Shown here: positions 23,705-30,691 of the stretch, piece after piece
Numbering within the stretch: the first letter of the stretch is position 1
Layout of the letters: every line of letters begins with the position of its first letter
Assembly: GCA_036734385.1 (NCBI GenBank)
Contig: DAIMYQ010000020.1
Location: 1 to 30,745 of the forward strand
Length of the DNA stretch: 30,745 bases
Reading direction: 5' to 3'
Source of the DNA: JAAYPI01 sp036734385
Lineage (GTDB): Bacteria > Bacteroidota > Bacteroidia > Bacteroidales > Paludibacteraceae
The notes under the pieces: model-generated
The model's database searches: none
The model's input: the letters and a program-made list of their open reading frames with translations, nothing else
What the model was told of the DNA's origin: nothing
Made by a program: the position numbers and the translations under genes

Positions 23705-24760
23705 TTATTCTTTTCCTATTACCAATTTCTTAAATTCCCTAATGGGCTTTCCTTCTTCAAGTAAGTGACCACCCATCATCTTTCTTTTGTACAAAATATA
23801 CCAAATACTTAGCCCCAAAAAGATGATAAACGAGAGTACATATTGCAAAAATAAGGGCATGGCGAAGTAATTAATTGCGGACACGAATATACCTAAAAAT
23901 ATTTGTATTCCAAAATAGAAAGAAGAAACACACAAATGGGATTTTTCACCTTGATTACACAACAATTGGAACAAATGAATGCGGTGAGGCTTAAAAATAT
24001 TTTGACCAATCAGTAAACGTTGCAAAACTGTGTAACCAGCCTCTATAATAACAACACTAAAGAGAAGGATATAAACAAAATTTTCCGTTTTTATAATAAG
24101 GCTACACAAAACATACATAACCATGAAGCCTAGAAAAATAGAACCGACATCGCCACAAAAACAGGCAGGACTATTCCTAAAATTAAAGAACATAAAAATC
24201 AAGCACGGAATAGATAGAAAAATAAGAAAATTTGAATCTATAAATTTTACAACAAAAGTATTGATAAAAAATGTCGAAATAAAAAAAGCCAAACTTAAGC
24301 CTCCGATCATTCCATTTACGCCATCCATAAAATTATATAAATTAATACCACCAACAAACAGTATTGCTAAAAATACAACAGCAAACCAATCTACCAATCT
24401 TAAAGACAAAATATGTATCTGAAAATCATTTTTTAATTGCCACATCAACAAAAACACCGCGAAAAAATGAATACACAACCGAATAAAAAACCAAATTTCT
24501 TTAATATCATCCACAAAACTAACAATTGCCAAAAGAATAGCTGCAACAGACAAGTGCAAAGGAATAGATTTTTTATGCCAAAACAAATATCCGATATATA
24601 GTATATAACCGATACAAAAAACAATGCCAGCTCCTGTAACAACTGGTTTTTGATGTGAACTTCTCTCATTAACATGTGCAACAATTCCATATTTACGAGC
24701 AAAGAAACAATACATATTAAAACAAAGAAGCAAAATCAAAAAAACCAAAAAATATATCAT
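23705..24760 (-). CDS. WecA/MraY-family undecaprenyl-phosphate glycosyl-1-phosphate transferase
   Basis: A polytopic membrane protein with about 10-11 helices; I take the ATG at 24760 (351 residues), because a start at 24847 would overlap the upstream permease gene. Family signatures are in order: NERSSHQKPVVTGAG (31-45), VDDI (83-86), NFMDGVNG (143-150), CGDVGS (202-207) and HRIH (259-262). The acidic residues bind Mg2+, and the His loop is typical of WecA/WbpL rather than MraY. It likely loads a HexNAc-1-phosphate on undecaprenyl phosphate for surface-polysaccharide synthesis. The sugar cannot be read from sequence. Confidence 0.9.
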   Translation of the reverse strand: MIYFLVFLILLLCFNMYCFFARKYGIVAHVNERSSHQKPVVTGAGIVFCIGYILYIGYLFWHKKSIPLHLSVAAILLAIVSFVDDIKEIWFFIRLCIHFFAVFLLMWQLKNDFQIHILSLRLVDWFAVVFLAILFVGGINLYNFMDGVNGMIGGLSLAFFISTFFINTFVVKFIDSNFLIFLSIPCLIFMFFNFRNSPACFCGDVGSIFLGFMVMYVLCSLIIKTENFVYILLFSVVIIEAGYTVLQRLLIGQNIFKPHRIHLFQLLCNQGEKSHLCVSSFYFGIQIFLGIFVSAINYFAMPLFLQYVLSFIIFLGLSIWYILYKRKMMGGHLLEEGKPIREFKKLVIGKE

Positions 24761-24791
24761 ATTCACTATTATATTTGAAAACCCAATAATT

Positions 24792-26018
24792 TTAATTAGT
24801 TTTCGTATCTGAATTATATTTATATTTAAAAATAAATGCAAAAGCAATGGCTACCACCAACGAGTAAGCAGCAAAAATAAACCACGAATTAGGCCAACCT
24901 GCTAAATCTACAACCCAACCAGCAACATAAGAACCTATAAAAGCACCAAAGCCATTGGTCATAATCATAAACACCCCTTGAGCACTCGAACGAATAGAAG
25001 AATCTGTTTCGCTTTCGACAAAAAGAGAGCCGGAAATATTGAAAAAATCAAATGCTACCCCATAAACAATCATTGAAAGGACCAACATCCAAACACCATC
25101 ACCCGGATTACCCATTCCAAGCAAAGCAAAACGCAATACCCATGCAAACATACTGATTAACATTACCTTCTTTATTCCAAACTTTTTCAAGAAAAAAGGA
25201 ATCAGAAGAATACATAATGTTTCTGACGCTTGTGATAAGGAGATGAGAATATTAGCATGTTCAACACCGAAAGTTCCTTTGTAAATCGAATTCTTACCAA
25301 AGAAGTTCGTTAAATAGTCATTAGCAAAAGCATTGGTTATCTGAAGAGACATACCCAACATCATCGAAAAGACAAAAAATATAGCCATTTTTTTTTGCTT
25401 GAAGAGAGCAAATGCACGTAATCCTAAATGATCAATCCATGATTTTTTACCATTATCCTTACTTACTTCACAATTGGGAAGTGTAAAAGAATAAATACCC
25501 AATGCAAAACCTATAGCGGCTGATACATATAGTTGGCTGGAAGAATTGGCAAATCCTAACAAATCAACAGAAATCATAGAAACGATAAACCCAATAGTTC
25601 CCCACACACGAATGGGAGGAAAAGATTTAACCGTATCTAAACCTCTTTTTGTAAGAGCGTTATATGCAACAGAATTGGACAATGCAATGGTTGGCATATA
25701 AAACATAACACTACACAAAACTAATGGATACAAAGAAGAATAGTGAATTTGTGGTGCTGCAACAACAAGAAATCCGGCTGCCAAGATATGACAAAGTCCT
25801 AACAATTTTTGAGCGGGAATCCAACGATCGGCAACAATACCCATTATTGCGGGCATAAAAAGGGATGCAATACCCATTGTAGCAAAGAAACTACCTATTT
25901 GAAAACCTTCGAACTTCAACTGTCCACCAAGATATGCTCCAAGAGAAATAAGCCAAGCCCCCCAAATCGCATATTGGAGGAAATTCATTAAAATTAATCT
26001 TAGTTTGAGACTTTGCAT
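24792..26018 (-). CDS. Nucleoside:H+ symporter (NupG-like major facilitator)
   Basis: At 408 residues with about 12 hydrophobic helices it fits the PF03825 nucleoside symporter family. The N-terminus LRLILMNFLQYAIWGAWLISLGAYLG is characteristic, as are IMGIVADRWIPAQKLLGLCH and GFIVSMISVDLLGF. The C-terminal half has the family-like FDFFNISGSLFVESETDS and SAQGVFMIMTNGFGAFIGS. It lies 12 bases downstream of the BFN gene and 31 before the transferase gene. Import of nucleosides from the medium is the likely role. Confidence 0.92.
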   Translation of the reverse strand: MQSLKLRLILMNFLQYAIWGAWLISLGAYLGGQLKFEGFQIGSFFATMGIASLFMPAIMGIVADRWIPAQKLLGLCHILAAGFLVVAAPQIHYSSLYPLVLCSVMFYMPTIALSNSVAYNALTKRGLDTVKSFPPIRVWGTIGFIVSMISVDLLGFANSSSQLYVSAAIGFALGIYSFTLPNCEVSKDNGKKSWIDHLGLRAFALFKQKKMAIFFVFSMMLGMSLQITNAFANDYLTNFFGKNSIYKGTFGVEHANILISLSQASETLCILLIPFFLKKFGIKKVMLISMFAWVLRFALLGMGNPGDGVWMLVLSMIVYGVAFDFFNISGSLFVESETDSSIRSSAQGVFMIMTNGFGAFIGSYVAGWVVDLAGWPNSWFIFAAYSLVVAIAFAFIFKYKYNSDTKTN

Positions 26019-26030
26019 TTAATTTTATGG

Positions 26031-26594
26031 TTATAATTCTTTTGTGTTATCCGAATCTCTTCGTTTTAATTCGTCTTTTAAAACAATAGCTTGTTCATAA
26101 TCTTCTACCTCAACTGCTTTACGCAACATCTCTCGTAGTTCACCTTCCGCAAGACTTTTGATATCTTTTGTATTTTTTATTACTTGAACCTTTTCCGATT
26201 GAGACTGGTATTGCTGCAACAATTCTTCATCTATCAAAATAGGACATCCGGAACGTACAGCTACTGCTACTGCATCGGACGTACGTGCATCAATTTTGAC
26301 TTCCCGCATACCGGAAAAACAAACTAACTCAGAAAAAAAAACTCTATCCTGTATTTTGTTAATAACTACCCTCTCGATAGTAATATCAAAAGCTCTCGCC
26401 AAATTAGAAATTAAATCATGCGTTAACGGTCTTGGTGATATGATATTTTCGATTGGCAATGCTATGGCACGTGCCTCACTGATCCCTATCTCTATAAGCA
26501 AATACCTACTACCTAAGACCTCTTTCAGCATAAGCGTATTAACTCCACTCTTAGAAACACCCACACTGACTCCAAAGACGTACAACTCAACCAT
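26031..26594 (-). CDS. Bifunctional nuclease family protein (DUF151) with UVR motif
   Basis: A 187-residue cytoplasmic protein. The BFN/DUF151 domain spans about residues 1-130 (LLIEIGISEARAIALPIEN, ARTSDAVAVAVRSGCPI). A C-terminal UVR-like helical hairpin follows at about 150-185 (LREMLRKAVEVEDYEQAIVL). Some family members have been reported to have nuclease activity; the family role in bacteria is poorly defined. It opens the minus-strand run with the nucleoside symporter, an arrangement seen in other Bacteroidetes, which hints at nucleotide salvage. Confidence 0.92.
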   Translation of the reverse strand: MVELYVFGVSVGVSKSGVNTLMLKEVLGSRYLLIEIGISEARAIALPIENIISPRPLTHDLISNLARAFDITIERVVINKIQDRVFFSELVCFSGMREVKIDARTSDAVAVAVRSGCPILIDEELLQQYQSQSEKVQVIKNTKDIKSLAEGELREMLRKAVEVEDYEQAIVLKDELKRRDSDNTKEL

Positions 26595-26620
26595 GCGTGA
26601 TAATTACTATATGTGGAGGA

Positions 26621-26628
26621 CAAAGTTA
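26621..26628 (-). promoter_or_regulatory. Candidate -7 promoter element for the BFN operon
   Basis: On the minus strand the bases read TAACTTTG, an exact TAnnTTTG, 26 bases before the BFN start. This is the same octamer found before hisC. The -33 half is weak. Confidence 0.5.
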
Positions 26629-26705
26629 GAAAGAAATATCTTAAAAGGAAAAATAAAAGACCTTTTTGTGGGAAGAAAAACAAAAAACATTTTCATTTCA
26701 TTTAA

Positions 26706-26730
26706 TCGCAAAAAAAACGTATTTTTGCGA
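26706..26730 (+). promoter_or_regulatory. Promoter core overlapped by a 9-bp inverted repeat, before the Yip1-like gene
   Basis: TATTTTTG (26720-26727) matches TAnnTTTG and lies 24 bases before the ATG at 26752. The arms TCGCAAAAA (26706-26714) and TTTTTGCGA (26722-26730) are exact complements separated by 7 bases and cover the core. The repeat may be an operator, or a hairpin ending antisense transcription; it lacks a clear T tail. Confidence 0.45.
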
Positions 26731-26751
26731 CCCTAATATCCTTTTATTCCA

Positions 26752-27186
26752 ATGTATAAACAAATAGCAAGAACAATTTATTTATTCATCACCACCCCTG
26801 CCAAGGCTTGGAAAGAATTAAATTCTGAAAATTCTTCTGAAGAAAAAGCTCTGAATAACTATGCCTATCCCCTCATTGGCATTGGAACTCTTGCCGCTTT
26901 TATTGCAGGATTGTTTAAAGGAAATTGCATAAACTTTCANNNNNNNNNNNNNNNNNNNNNNNNNNNNNNNNNNNNNNNNNNNNNNNNNNNNNNNNNNNNN
27001 NNNNNNNNNNNNNNNNNNNNNNNNNNNNNNNNNNNNNNNTATATAGCATGGGAAGGGGCTTCCGAACTTTTGGAGATAGAAGATTCAAAACGTGCCGGAT
27101 TTGTTTTATTTAGCTCTTTATCTATTATTCTTTCTCCGGTAGGTTTATCGTACTTAATAAAGTTACTTATGCCTGCCATGCAATAA
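26752..27186 (+). CDS. Yip1-family membrane protein, interrupted by assembly gap
   Basis: The N-terminal part (MYKQIARTIYLFITTPAKAWKEL) is the amphipathic start common to Bacteroidetes Yip1-domain proteins. A membrane helix follows (YPLIGIGTLAAFIAGLF). After the 100-N gap come YIAWEGASELLEIED and two further helices ending at PAMQ. The literal frame continues across the gap, but gap size is arbitrary, so the total length is uncertain; the missing part should hold one or two helices. It is 10-14 bases upstream of smpB and probably co-transcribed. Function unknown. Confidence 0.8.
   Translation: MYKQIARTIYLFITTPAKAWKELNSENSSEEKALNNYAYPLIGIGTLAAFIAGLFKGNCINFXXXXXXXXXXXXXXXXXXXXXXXXXXXXXXXXXXYIAWEGASELLEIEDSKRAGFVLFSSLSIILSPVGLSYLIKLLMPAMQ
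26940..27039. other. Assembly gap (100 N)
   Basis: Exactly 100 N, a scaffold join of unknown true length inside the Yip1-like gene. Confidence 0.99.
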
Positions 27187-27199
27187 AAAGCTTTACTTG

Positions 27200-27658
27200 A
27201 TGAAGAAACCTTCCGACATACGAATAAAAAATAAACGTGCTTCTTTCGATTATGCAATTCTCGAAAAATACACGGCAGGAATCGTTTTGGTCGGTACGGA
27301 AATTAAATCAATACGGCAAGGAAAAGCCAGTTTAGTAGATTCTTATTGTTTTTTTGTTAATGGAGAGTTATGGGCAAAAAATATCAATATATCGGAATAT
27401 TTTTACGGTTCATACAACAATCATGTACCACGTCGTGATCGTAAGCTACTGCTCAAGAAAAAGGAATTACGAAAACTGGAACGCATAACCAAAGATAAAG
27501 GAACAACAATCGTTCCCATCCTTTTGTTTATTGACGAAAAAGGGCATGCCAAATTGGAAATTGCCATTGCCAAAGGGAAAAAAGAATATGACAAGCGTGA
27601 AAGCATAAAAGAAAATGAAGATAAACGGATGATGGATAGAGCGTTAAAAGAAAATTAA
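27200..27658 (+). CDS. smpB: SsrA-binding protein SmpB
   Basis: SmpB binds tmRNA and delivers it to stalled ribosomes for trans-translation. I chose the ATG at 27200 (152 residues); the codon before it is TTG, which would add one residue. The OB-fold core has IRIKNKRASFDYAI, the near-universal GTEIKSIRQGKASLVDSY and NHVPRRDRKLLL. The Lys-rich C-terminal tail (KKEYDKRESIKENED) is the part that folds in the mRNA channel. The tmRNA gene itself is not in this window. Confidence 0.97.
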   Translation: MKKPSDIRIKNKRASFDYAILEKYTAGIVLVGTEIKSIRQGKASLVDSYCFFVNGELWAKNINISEYFYGSYNNHVPRRDRKLLLKKKELRKLERITKDKGTTIVPILLFIDEKGHAKLEIAIAKGKKEYDKRESIKENEDKRMMDRALKEN

Positions 27659-27666
27659 CAGGAAAA

Positions 27667-27693
27667 CACAGTCAAAATTTGACTATGTTTTTT
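27667..27693 (+). terminator. Intrinsic terminator after smpB
   Basis: CACAGTCA (27667-27674) pairs with TGACTATG (27680-27687) with one mismatch and a 5-base loop, followed by six T (27688-27693). It starts 9 bases after the smpB stop. Confidence 0.7.
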
Positions 27694-27782
27694 GATGATC
27701 TAATATACCTATTTCAACAAAAACCATTCAATGAATTAGTAACTAAAAAGTTACAGTTCTCTAATTAGATAAACGATTCATA

Positions 27783-28151
27783 TTAGTGGCTACATACATG
27801 ACCGTCTTGGTGGGTCGTACAGTTTTTGCCACTATCTTTCAAGTTTCCTGATAAATACTGTTCAACAAGATTATGGACGTCTCCTTGACAATTCCTGACA
27901 ACTTTTATGCCATGTAAAGAAAGGACATTAACGGCTCCTTCTCCTATTCCTCCTGCTAACATTACTTTAACACCCATTTCTGACAGTTCGTAAGCAATAT
28001 TGGACTTACAACCACACCCTTGGGGAGATGGGTGAATCGCCTCTGCTAAAATTTCGTTCTCATCAGAAATAATAAAGATTGTGTAAAATGCACAGTGACC
28101 AAAATGATTGTCAATTTGGTTGTTTTCTTTTGTTGGTACTGCAATTTTCAT
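27783..28151 (-). CDS. NifX/NifB-type dinitrogenase iron-molybdenum cofactor-binding protein (MTH1175-like)
   Basis: A 122-residue single-domain protein of the Nitro_FeMo-Co family. The N-terminus MKIAVPTKENNQIDNHFGHC carries the HFGHC motif. GCGCKS (Cys46, Cys48) and Cys88 could bind a metal cluster, and the tail is His/Cys-rich (Cys111, His114, His118, Cys120, His122). Such stand-alone proteins occur in anaerobes and archaea without nitrogenase, so nitrogen fixation is not implied. It is last in the DUF134 operon, 90 bases after the ferredoxin gene, the widest gap of the module. Confidence 0.9.
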   Translation of the reverse strand: MKIAVPTKENNQIDNHFGHCAFYTIFIISDENEILAEAIHPSPQGCGCKSNIAYELSEMGVKVMLAGGIGEGAVNVLSLHGIKVVRNCQGDVHNLVEQYLSGNLKDSGKNCTTHQDGHVCSH

Positions 28152-28241
28152 TGTTTTATTTGAATTTAATTTATTTAATCAGGCTTATTAAGTTATTGAA
28201 TGAAGGCAAAAAATGGACATTTGTATATTTGAAAATATAAT

Positions 28242-28628
28242 TTAACTAATCGCACCAATGGGACAAATCTTAACGCATTTACCACACTTTCTGCATATAT
28301 CATTTATAATATAAGCCTTATTATCTATTAATTGTATGGCCTTTTCAGGACATGATTGCACACAAACACCACAACCTGTACATTTATCAACATCAACTAG
28401 AAAAGCATGCCGTGTATTGATTGCCGATATTTTTGATTCAGAAATAAATGCACCTTCTTTTATACGTTTTTTTTGTCCTTCTCCACCCCCTGATTTGCGA
28501 CATTTTCCCATACCAACTCCAATGTGATATTGATTCGAGGTTTGTTTTCTTTTCTCAAAACAGTTTCCTAAACCTCTACCCATTGTAATTCCATCATCCT
28601 CTGGTCCTTTTCCATTTAATCTTGACAT
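28242..28628 (-). CDS. Ferredoxin-like protein: DUF5320-type N-terminus plus two [4Fe-4S] motifs
   Basis: This 128-residue protein combines two parts. The N-terminal 45 residues resemble DUF5320, with a Gly-rich GPEDDGITMGRGLGNC block. The C-terminal half is a 2x[4Fe-4S] ferredoxin with CTGCGVCVQSCP (Cys83, 86, 89, 93) and CRKCGKCVKICP (Cys112, 115, 118, 122), all eight ligands present. It can carry electrons or deliver clusters in the cytoplasm. It lies 15 bases after the MBL-fold gene. The DUF5320/ferredoxin combination next to a NifX-like gene points to Fe-S or metallocofactor work. Confidence 0.9.
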   Translation of the reverse strand: MSRLNGKGPEDDGITMGRGLGNCFEKRKQTSNQYHIGVGMGKCRKSGGGEGQKKRIKEGAFISESKISAINTRHAFLVDVDKCTGCGVCVQSCPEKAIQLIDNKAYIINDICRKCGKCVKICPIGAIS

Positions 28629-28643
28629 AACTTCAAATTTTAG

Positions 28644-29474
28644 TTAAACAATTAATGAATATCCCGCATAAAAACTTTTTAAATGGCATCCTAATTGATG
28701 TTTCATCAATTCATAAACATTTTTTCCGGTACAATGCCCTGTGATAAAAGTGGTTTGAGGATATTTCTTGATAAGTTCTTGTGCTATAAAATCAATTTCC
28801 TCTGGGGTTTCAAATTGCAGGCTATTTTTACTATCCAACAAATGAAAACCCCCTATCACACAGCTAATTTGCTTTGATGAAAATAATGAAACAGAACCCA
28901 AAATATTTAATAGTCCCTTGTGGGCACAACCCGTATAAACGACTAAATTATCTAAACCAAAAGTAATTACCAACTCATGATTAAAATCGTCCGATTCAAG
29001 ACCATTACCTGCACTTTTATATAAGATTGCATTTGCCTTTGGCAGAGGATATTTATTCATTTCTACAGGAAATACACAAATTTCATTTTTGAAAAACGTT
29101 TTTGTAGTAACATATATCAATCTATCGGCAAAAAAACTCAAATTCAAATCTGTATTTATCCTGTGCAAACCATTTCGTTTGGAAAAAAAACTTTGATTGT
29201 TTGCATTTTTTGACAATACTACTTTAGCTTTCCTATTTATTTGTAAAAATGCCAATAAACCGCCAATATGGTCAGCATGCCCATGTGAAATAAAGACATA
29301 ATCTACATCTGATAAGTCAATAGCTAGTTTTTCAGCATTTCGTATAAATATATCTGATGCCCCCGTGTCAAGCAAACATTTATATTGTTCTGTTTCCAAA
29401 TAAACACATAAACCATGCTCTGACTCTAACAAATCATTCATTGCTTGGTTATCGGACAATACAACTAATTTCAT
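28644..29474 (-). CDS. DHPS-like metallo-beta-lactamase-fold hydrolase
   Basis: A 276-residue cytoplasmic MBL-fold protein. The di-metal site is complete: HGHADH (His64, His66, Asp68, His69), preceded by LLDTGASD, with later ligands in TGCAHKG and TGHCTG. The opening LSDNQAMNDLLESEHGL and the KLAIDLSDVDYVFISHGHAD block match the group annotated as 7,8-dihydropterin-6-methyl-4-(ribofuranosyl)aminobenzene phosphate synthase-like. That annotation derives from archaeal pterin synthesis, and the true reaction here is unknown. It is the third gene of the DUF134 operon. Confidence 0.9.
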   Translation of the reverse strand: MKLVVLSDNQAMNDLLESEHGLCVYLETEQYKCLLDTGASDIFIRNAEKLAIDLSDVDYVFISHGHADHIGGLLAFLQINRKAKVVLSKNANNQSFFSKRNGLHRINTDLNLSFFADRLIYVTTKTFFKNEICVFPVEMNKYPLPKANAILYKSAGNGLESDDFNHELVITFGLDNLVVYTGCAHKGLLNILGSVSLFSSKQISCVIGGFHLLDSKNSLQFETPEEIDFIAQELIKKYPQTTFITGHCTGKNVYELMKHQLGCHLKSFYAGYSLIV

Positions 29475-29503
29475 TTTTAACTCATTTCAAATTCAGTCTA
29501 TAC

Positions 29504-30112
29504 TTACTTCCGTTTAGCAATCAGAATAAATTGATTATAATTTCTTGTTATAGAATCAACTGTTCTTGCAAGGATATTATATCTTTTCACCTGTTTTACC
29601 TCAAATCCTGCTTGAGCAAATTGTTTAGATAAGACTTTTGTGTCAAATCCGTTATGAGGAGTCGGTTCAAATTGATGAAAAGAACCGTCCTCTACTTCAA
29701 GGTCTCCAACAGCAACCCATGCACCACTATTTGTGATTAAGTATAAATGATTCAATGTACTTTCGATATCAGGAATATGATGAAATGCCATGCAAGAAAA
29801 AACAAAATCAATATCTTGTTTTGTATAATCAAATACTTCACCATGAAGTATCTCTACTTTGTTACTGTTATTTTCGTTCAGCTTTTTTGTCAACACACCC
29901 AACATAGACTTAGAGACATCTTCCATAACGACCTTACGTACAAACGGCTCAATTTGCAAACCCACCAAACCAGTCCCTGCACCAATTTCCAATGTTTTCC
30001 AAGTTGGAAGAGGGTTTACTATAGAAAAAAGTTCTGCTACAAATTTATTCGTCATATTAATTTTGTCAGGACTATCCCAACCAACAGATTTGGAAACAAA
30101 AGCGTCTTTCAT
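29504..30112 (-). CDS. Class I SAM-dependent methyltransferase
   Basis: A 202-residue small methyltransferase with the Rossmann core. Motif I is LEIGAGTG (41-48), the acidic loop MEDVSKSML, motif II HGEVFDYTKQDIDFVF, and AFHHIPDIESTLNHLY is typical of UbiE/Methyltransf_11-like enzymes. The C-terminal part (HNGFDTKVLSKQFAQAGF) is also normal for the group. No substrate-specific signature is visible; arsenic, tellurium or small-molecule methylation are possible but unsupported. It begins 13 bases after the DUF134 gene. Confidence 0.88.
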   Translation of the reverse strand: MKDAFVSKSVGWDSPDKINMTNKFVAELFSIVNPLPTWKTLEIGAGTGLVGLQIEPFVRKVVMEDVSKSMLGVLTKKLNENNSNKVEILHGEVFDYTKQDIDFVFSCMAFHHIPDIESTLNHLYLITNSGAWVAVGDLEVEDGSFHQFEPTPHNGFDTKVLSKQFAQAGFEVKQVKRYNILARTVDSITRNYNQFILIAKRK

Positions 30113-30125
30113 ACTATTTTCCTGA

Positions 30126-30530
30126 TTATTTTATTGGAGTTAACTCATCTATACAAAAGGTTTTACAATTTCTGCATCGTACATGATTTTCTAATCCTCC
30201 AATTAGTTTAAAACACCTTTTGCATCTAAACCATTGTTTACCAAATTGAACATTGCCCCCATCAATTAAAATCATTTTTCCCTCAACAAATGCTTGTGCT
30301 ATAGTTTTTCGAGCATTTTCGTAGATACGGGTGAGAGTAGGTCGAGAAATATTCATTCTGTCTGCGGCCTCCTCTTGCATCAATCCTTCATAGTCCAATA
30401 AACGAACAGCTTCGTATTCATCAAAATGTAAAACAACAGAGCATAGCTCCCCACGAGAAATTCCATAGGGTTTAAAACCCTGCATAAGAGGAGGTTGACA
30501 TACTTTACGACATTGTTTTAAACGAGACAT
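30126..30530 (-). CDS. DUF134 (UPF0251) predicted DNA-binding regulator
   Basis: A 134-residue protein. The N-terminal CRKVCQPPLMQGFKPYGI is the family hallmark. The DEYEAVRLLDYEGLMQEEAA segment and helix-turn-helix (about 50-78, MNISRPTLTRIYENARKTI) resemble sigma region 4. The C-terminus adds a zinc-ribbon-like pair, CKRC (103-106) and CRNC (119-122), absent from the shortest members. It heads the module and is preceded by a 20-bp palindrome next to a promoter core, so it is probably a metal- or redox-responsive autoregulator. That role is inferred. Confidence 0.9.
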   Translation of the reverse strand: MSRLKQCRKVCQPPLMQGFKPYGISRGELCSVVLHFDEYEAVRLLDYEGLMQEEAADRMNISRPTLTRIYENARKTIAQAFVEGKMILIDGGNVQFGKQWFRCKRCFKLIGGLENHVRCRNCKTFCIDELTPIK

Positions 30531-30568
30531 GGTCTTATTTTTATGTTATTAGCACCTAAATAGTCGGA

Positions 30569-30576
30569 CAAATGTA
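30569..30576 (-). promoter_or_regulatory. -7 promoter element for the DUF134 operon
   Basis: On the minus strand it reads TACATTTG, an exact TAnnTTTG, giving a leader of about 32 bases before the ATG at 30530. The expected -33 area is occupied by the palindrome at 30584-30603. Confidence 0.6.
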
Positions 30577-30583
30577 TTAAAAA

Positions 30584-30603
30584 TATTGAGCATATGTTCA
30601 ATA
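30584..30603. promoter_or_regulatory. 20-bp palindrome, probable operator of the DUF134 operon
   Basis: Read on the minus strand the 20 bases are TATTGAACATATGCTCAATA. Nine of ten base pairs are symmetrical; one pair (A/C in this reading) breaks symmetry. It lies 7 bases upstream of the -7 element, where it would overlap the -33 contact region of RNA polymerase. A dimeric HTH protein could bind it, most simply the DUF134 product itself. Confidence 0.6.
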
Positions 30604-30649
30604 AAATACTGTTTTTATAAAAAAATAAATATGAGTAAATTAAAAGCAT

Positions 30650-30688
30650 AAAAAGAGCTCTTTGGAATAAATTCCAAAGAGCTCTTTT
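30650..30688 (-). terminator. Intrinsic terminator of the CAT-anticodon tRNA
   Basis: An 18-bp perfect inverted repeat (30651-30668 with 30671-30688) carries GAGCTCTTTGGAAT arms. On the minus strand it ends in a T run (30650-30654). It follows the tRNA 3' end by 3 bases. Confidence 0.88.
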
Positions 30689-30691
30689 AAG

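Noticed and set aside
24761..24847. Longer N-terminus for the glycosyl-1-phosphate transferase
   Set aside because: It overlaps the end of the nucleoside symporter gene; family proteins start with the first membrane helix, as from 24760.
27739..27754. Hairpin GTAACT-AAAA-AGTTAC as terminator of the NifX-like gene
   Set aside because: The stem has only 6 bp and no T run follows on the minus strand; it may be chance in AT-rich DNA.
27783..28151. Evidence for nitrogen fixation from the NifX/NifB-type domain
   Set aside because: Stand-alone MTH1175-like proteins are common in non-diazotrophs, and no nifHDK or radical-SAM NifB is present.
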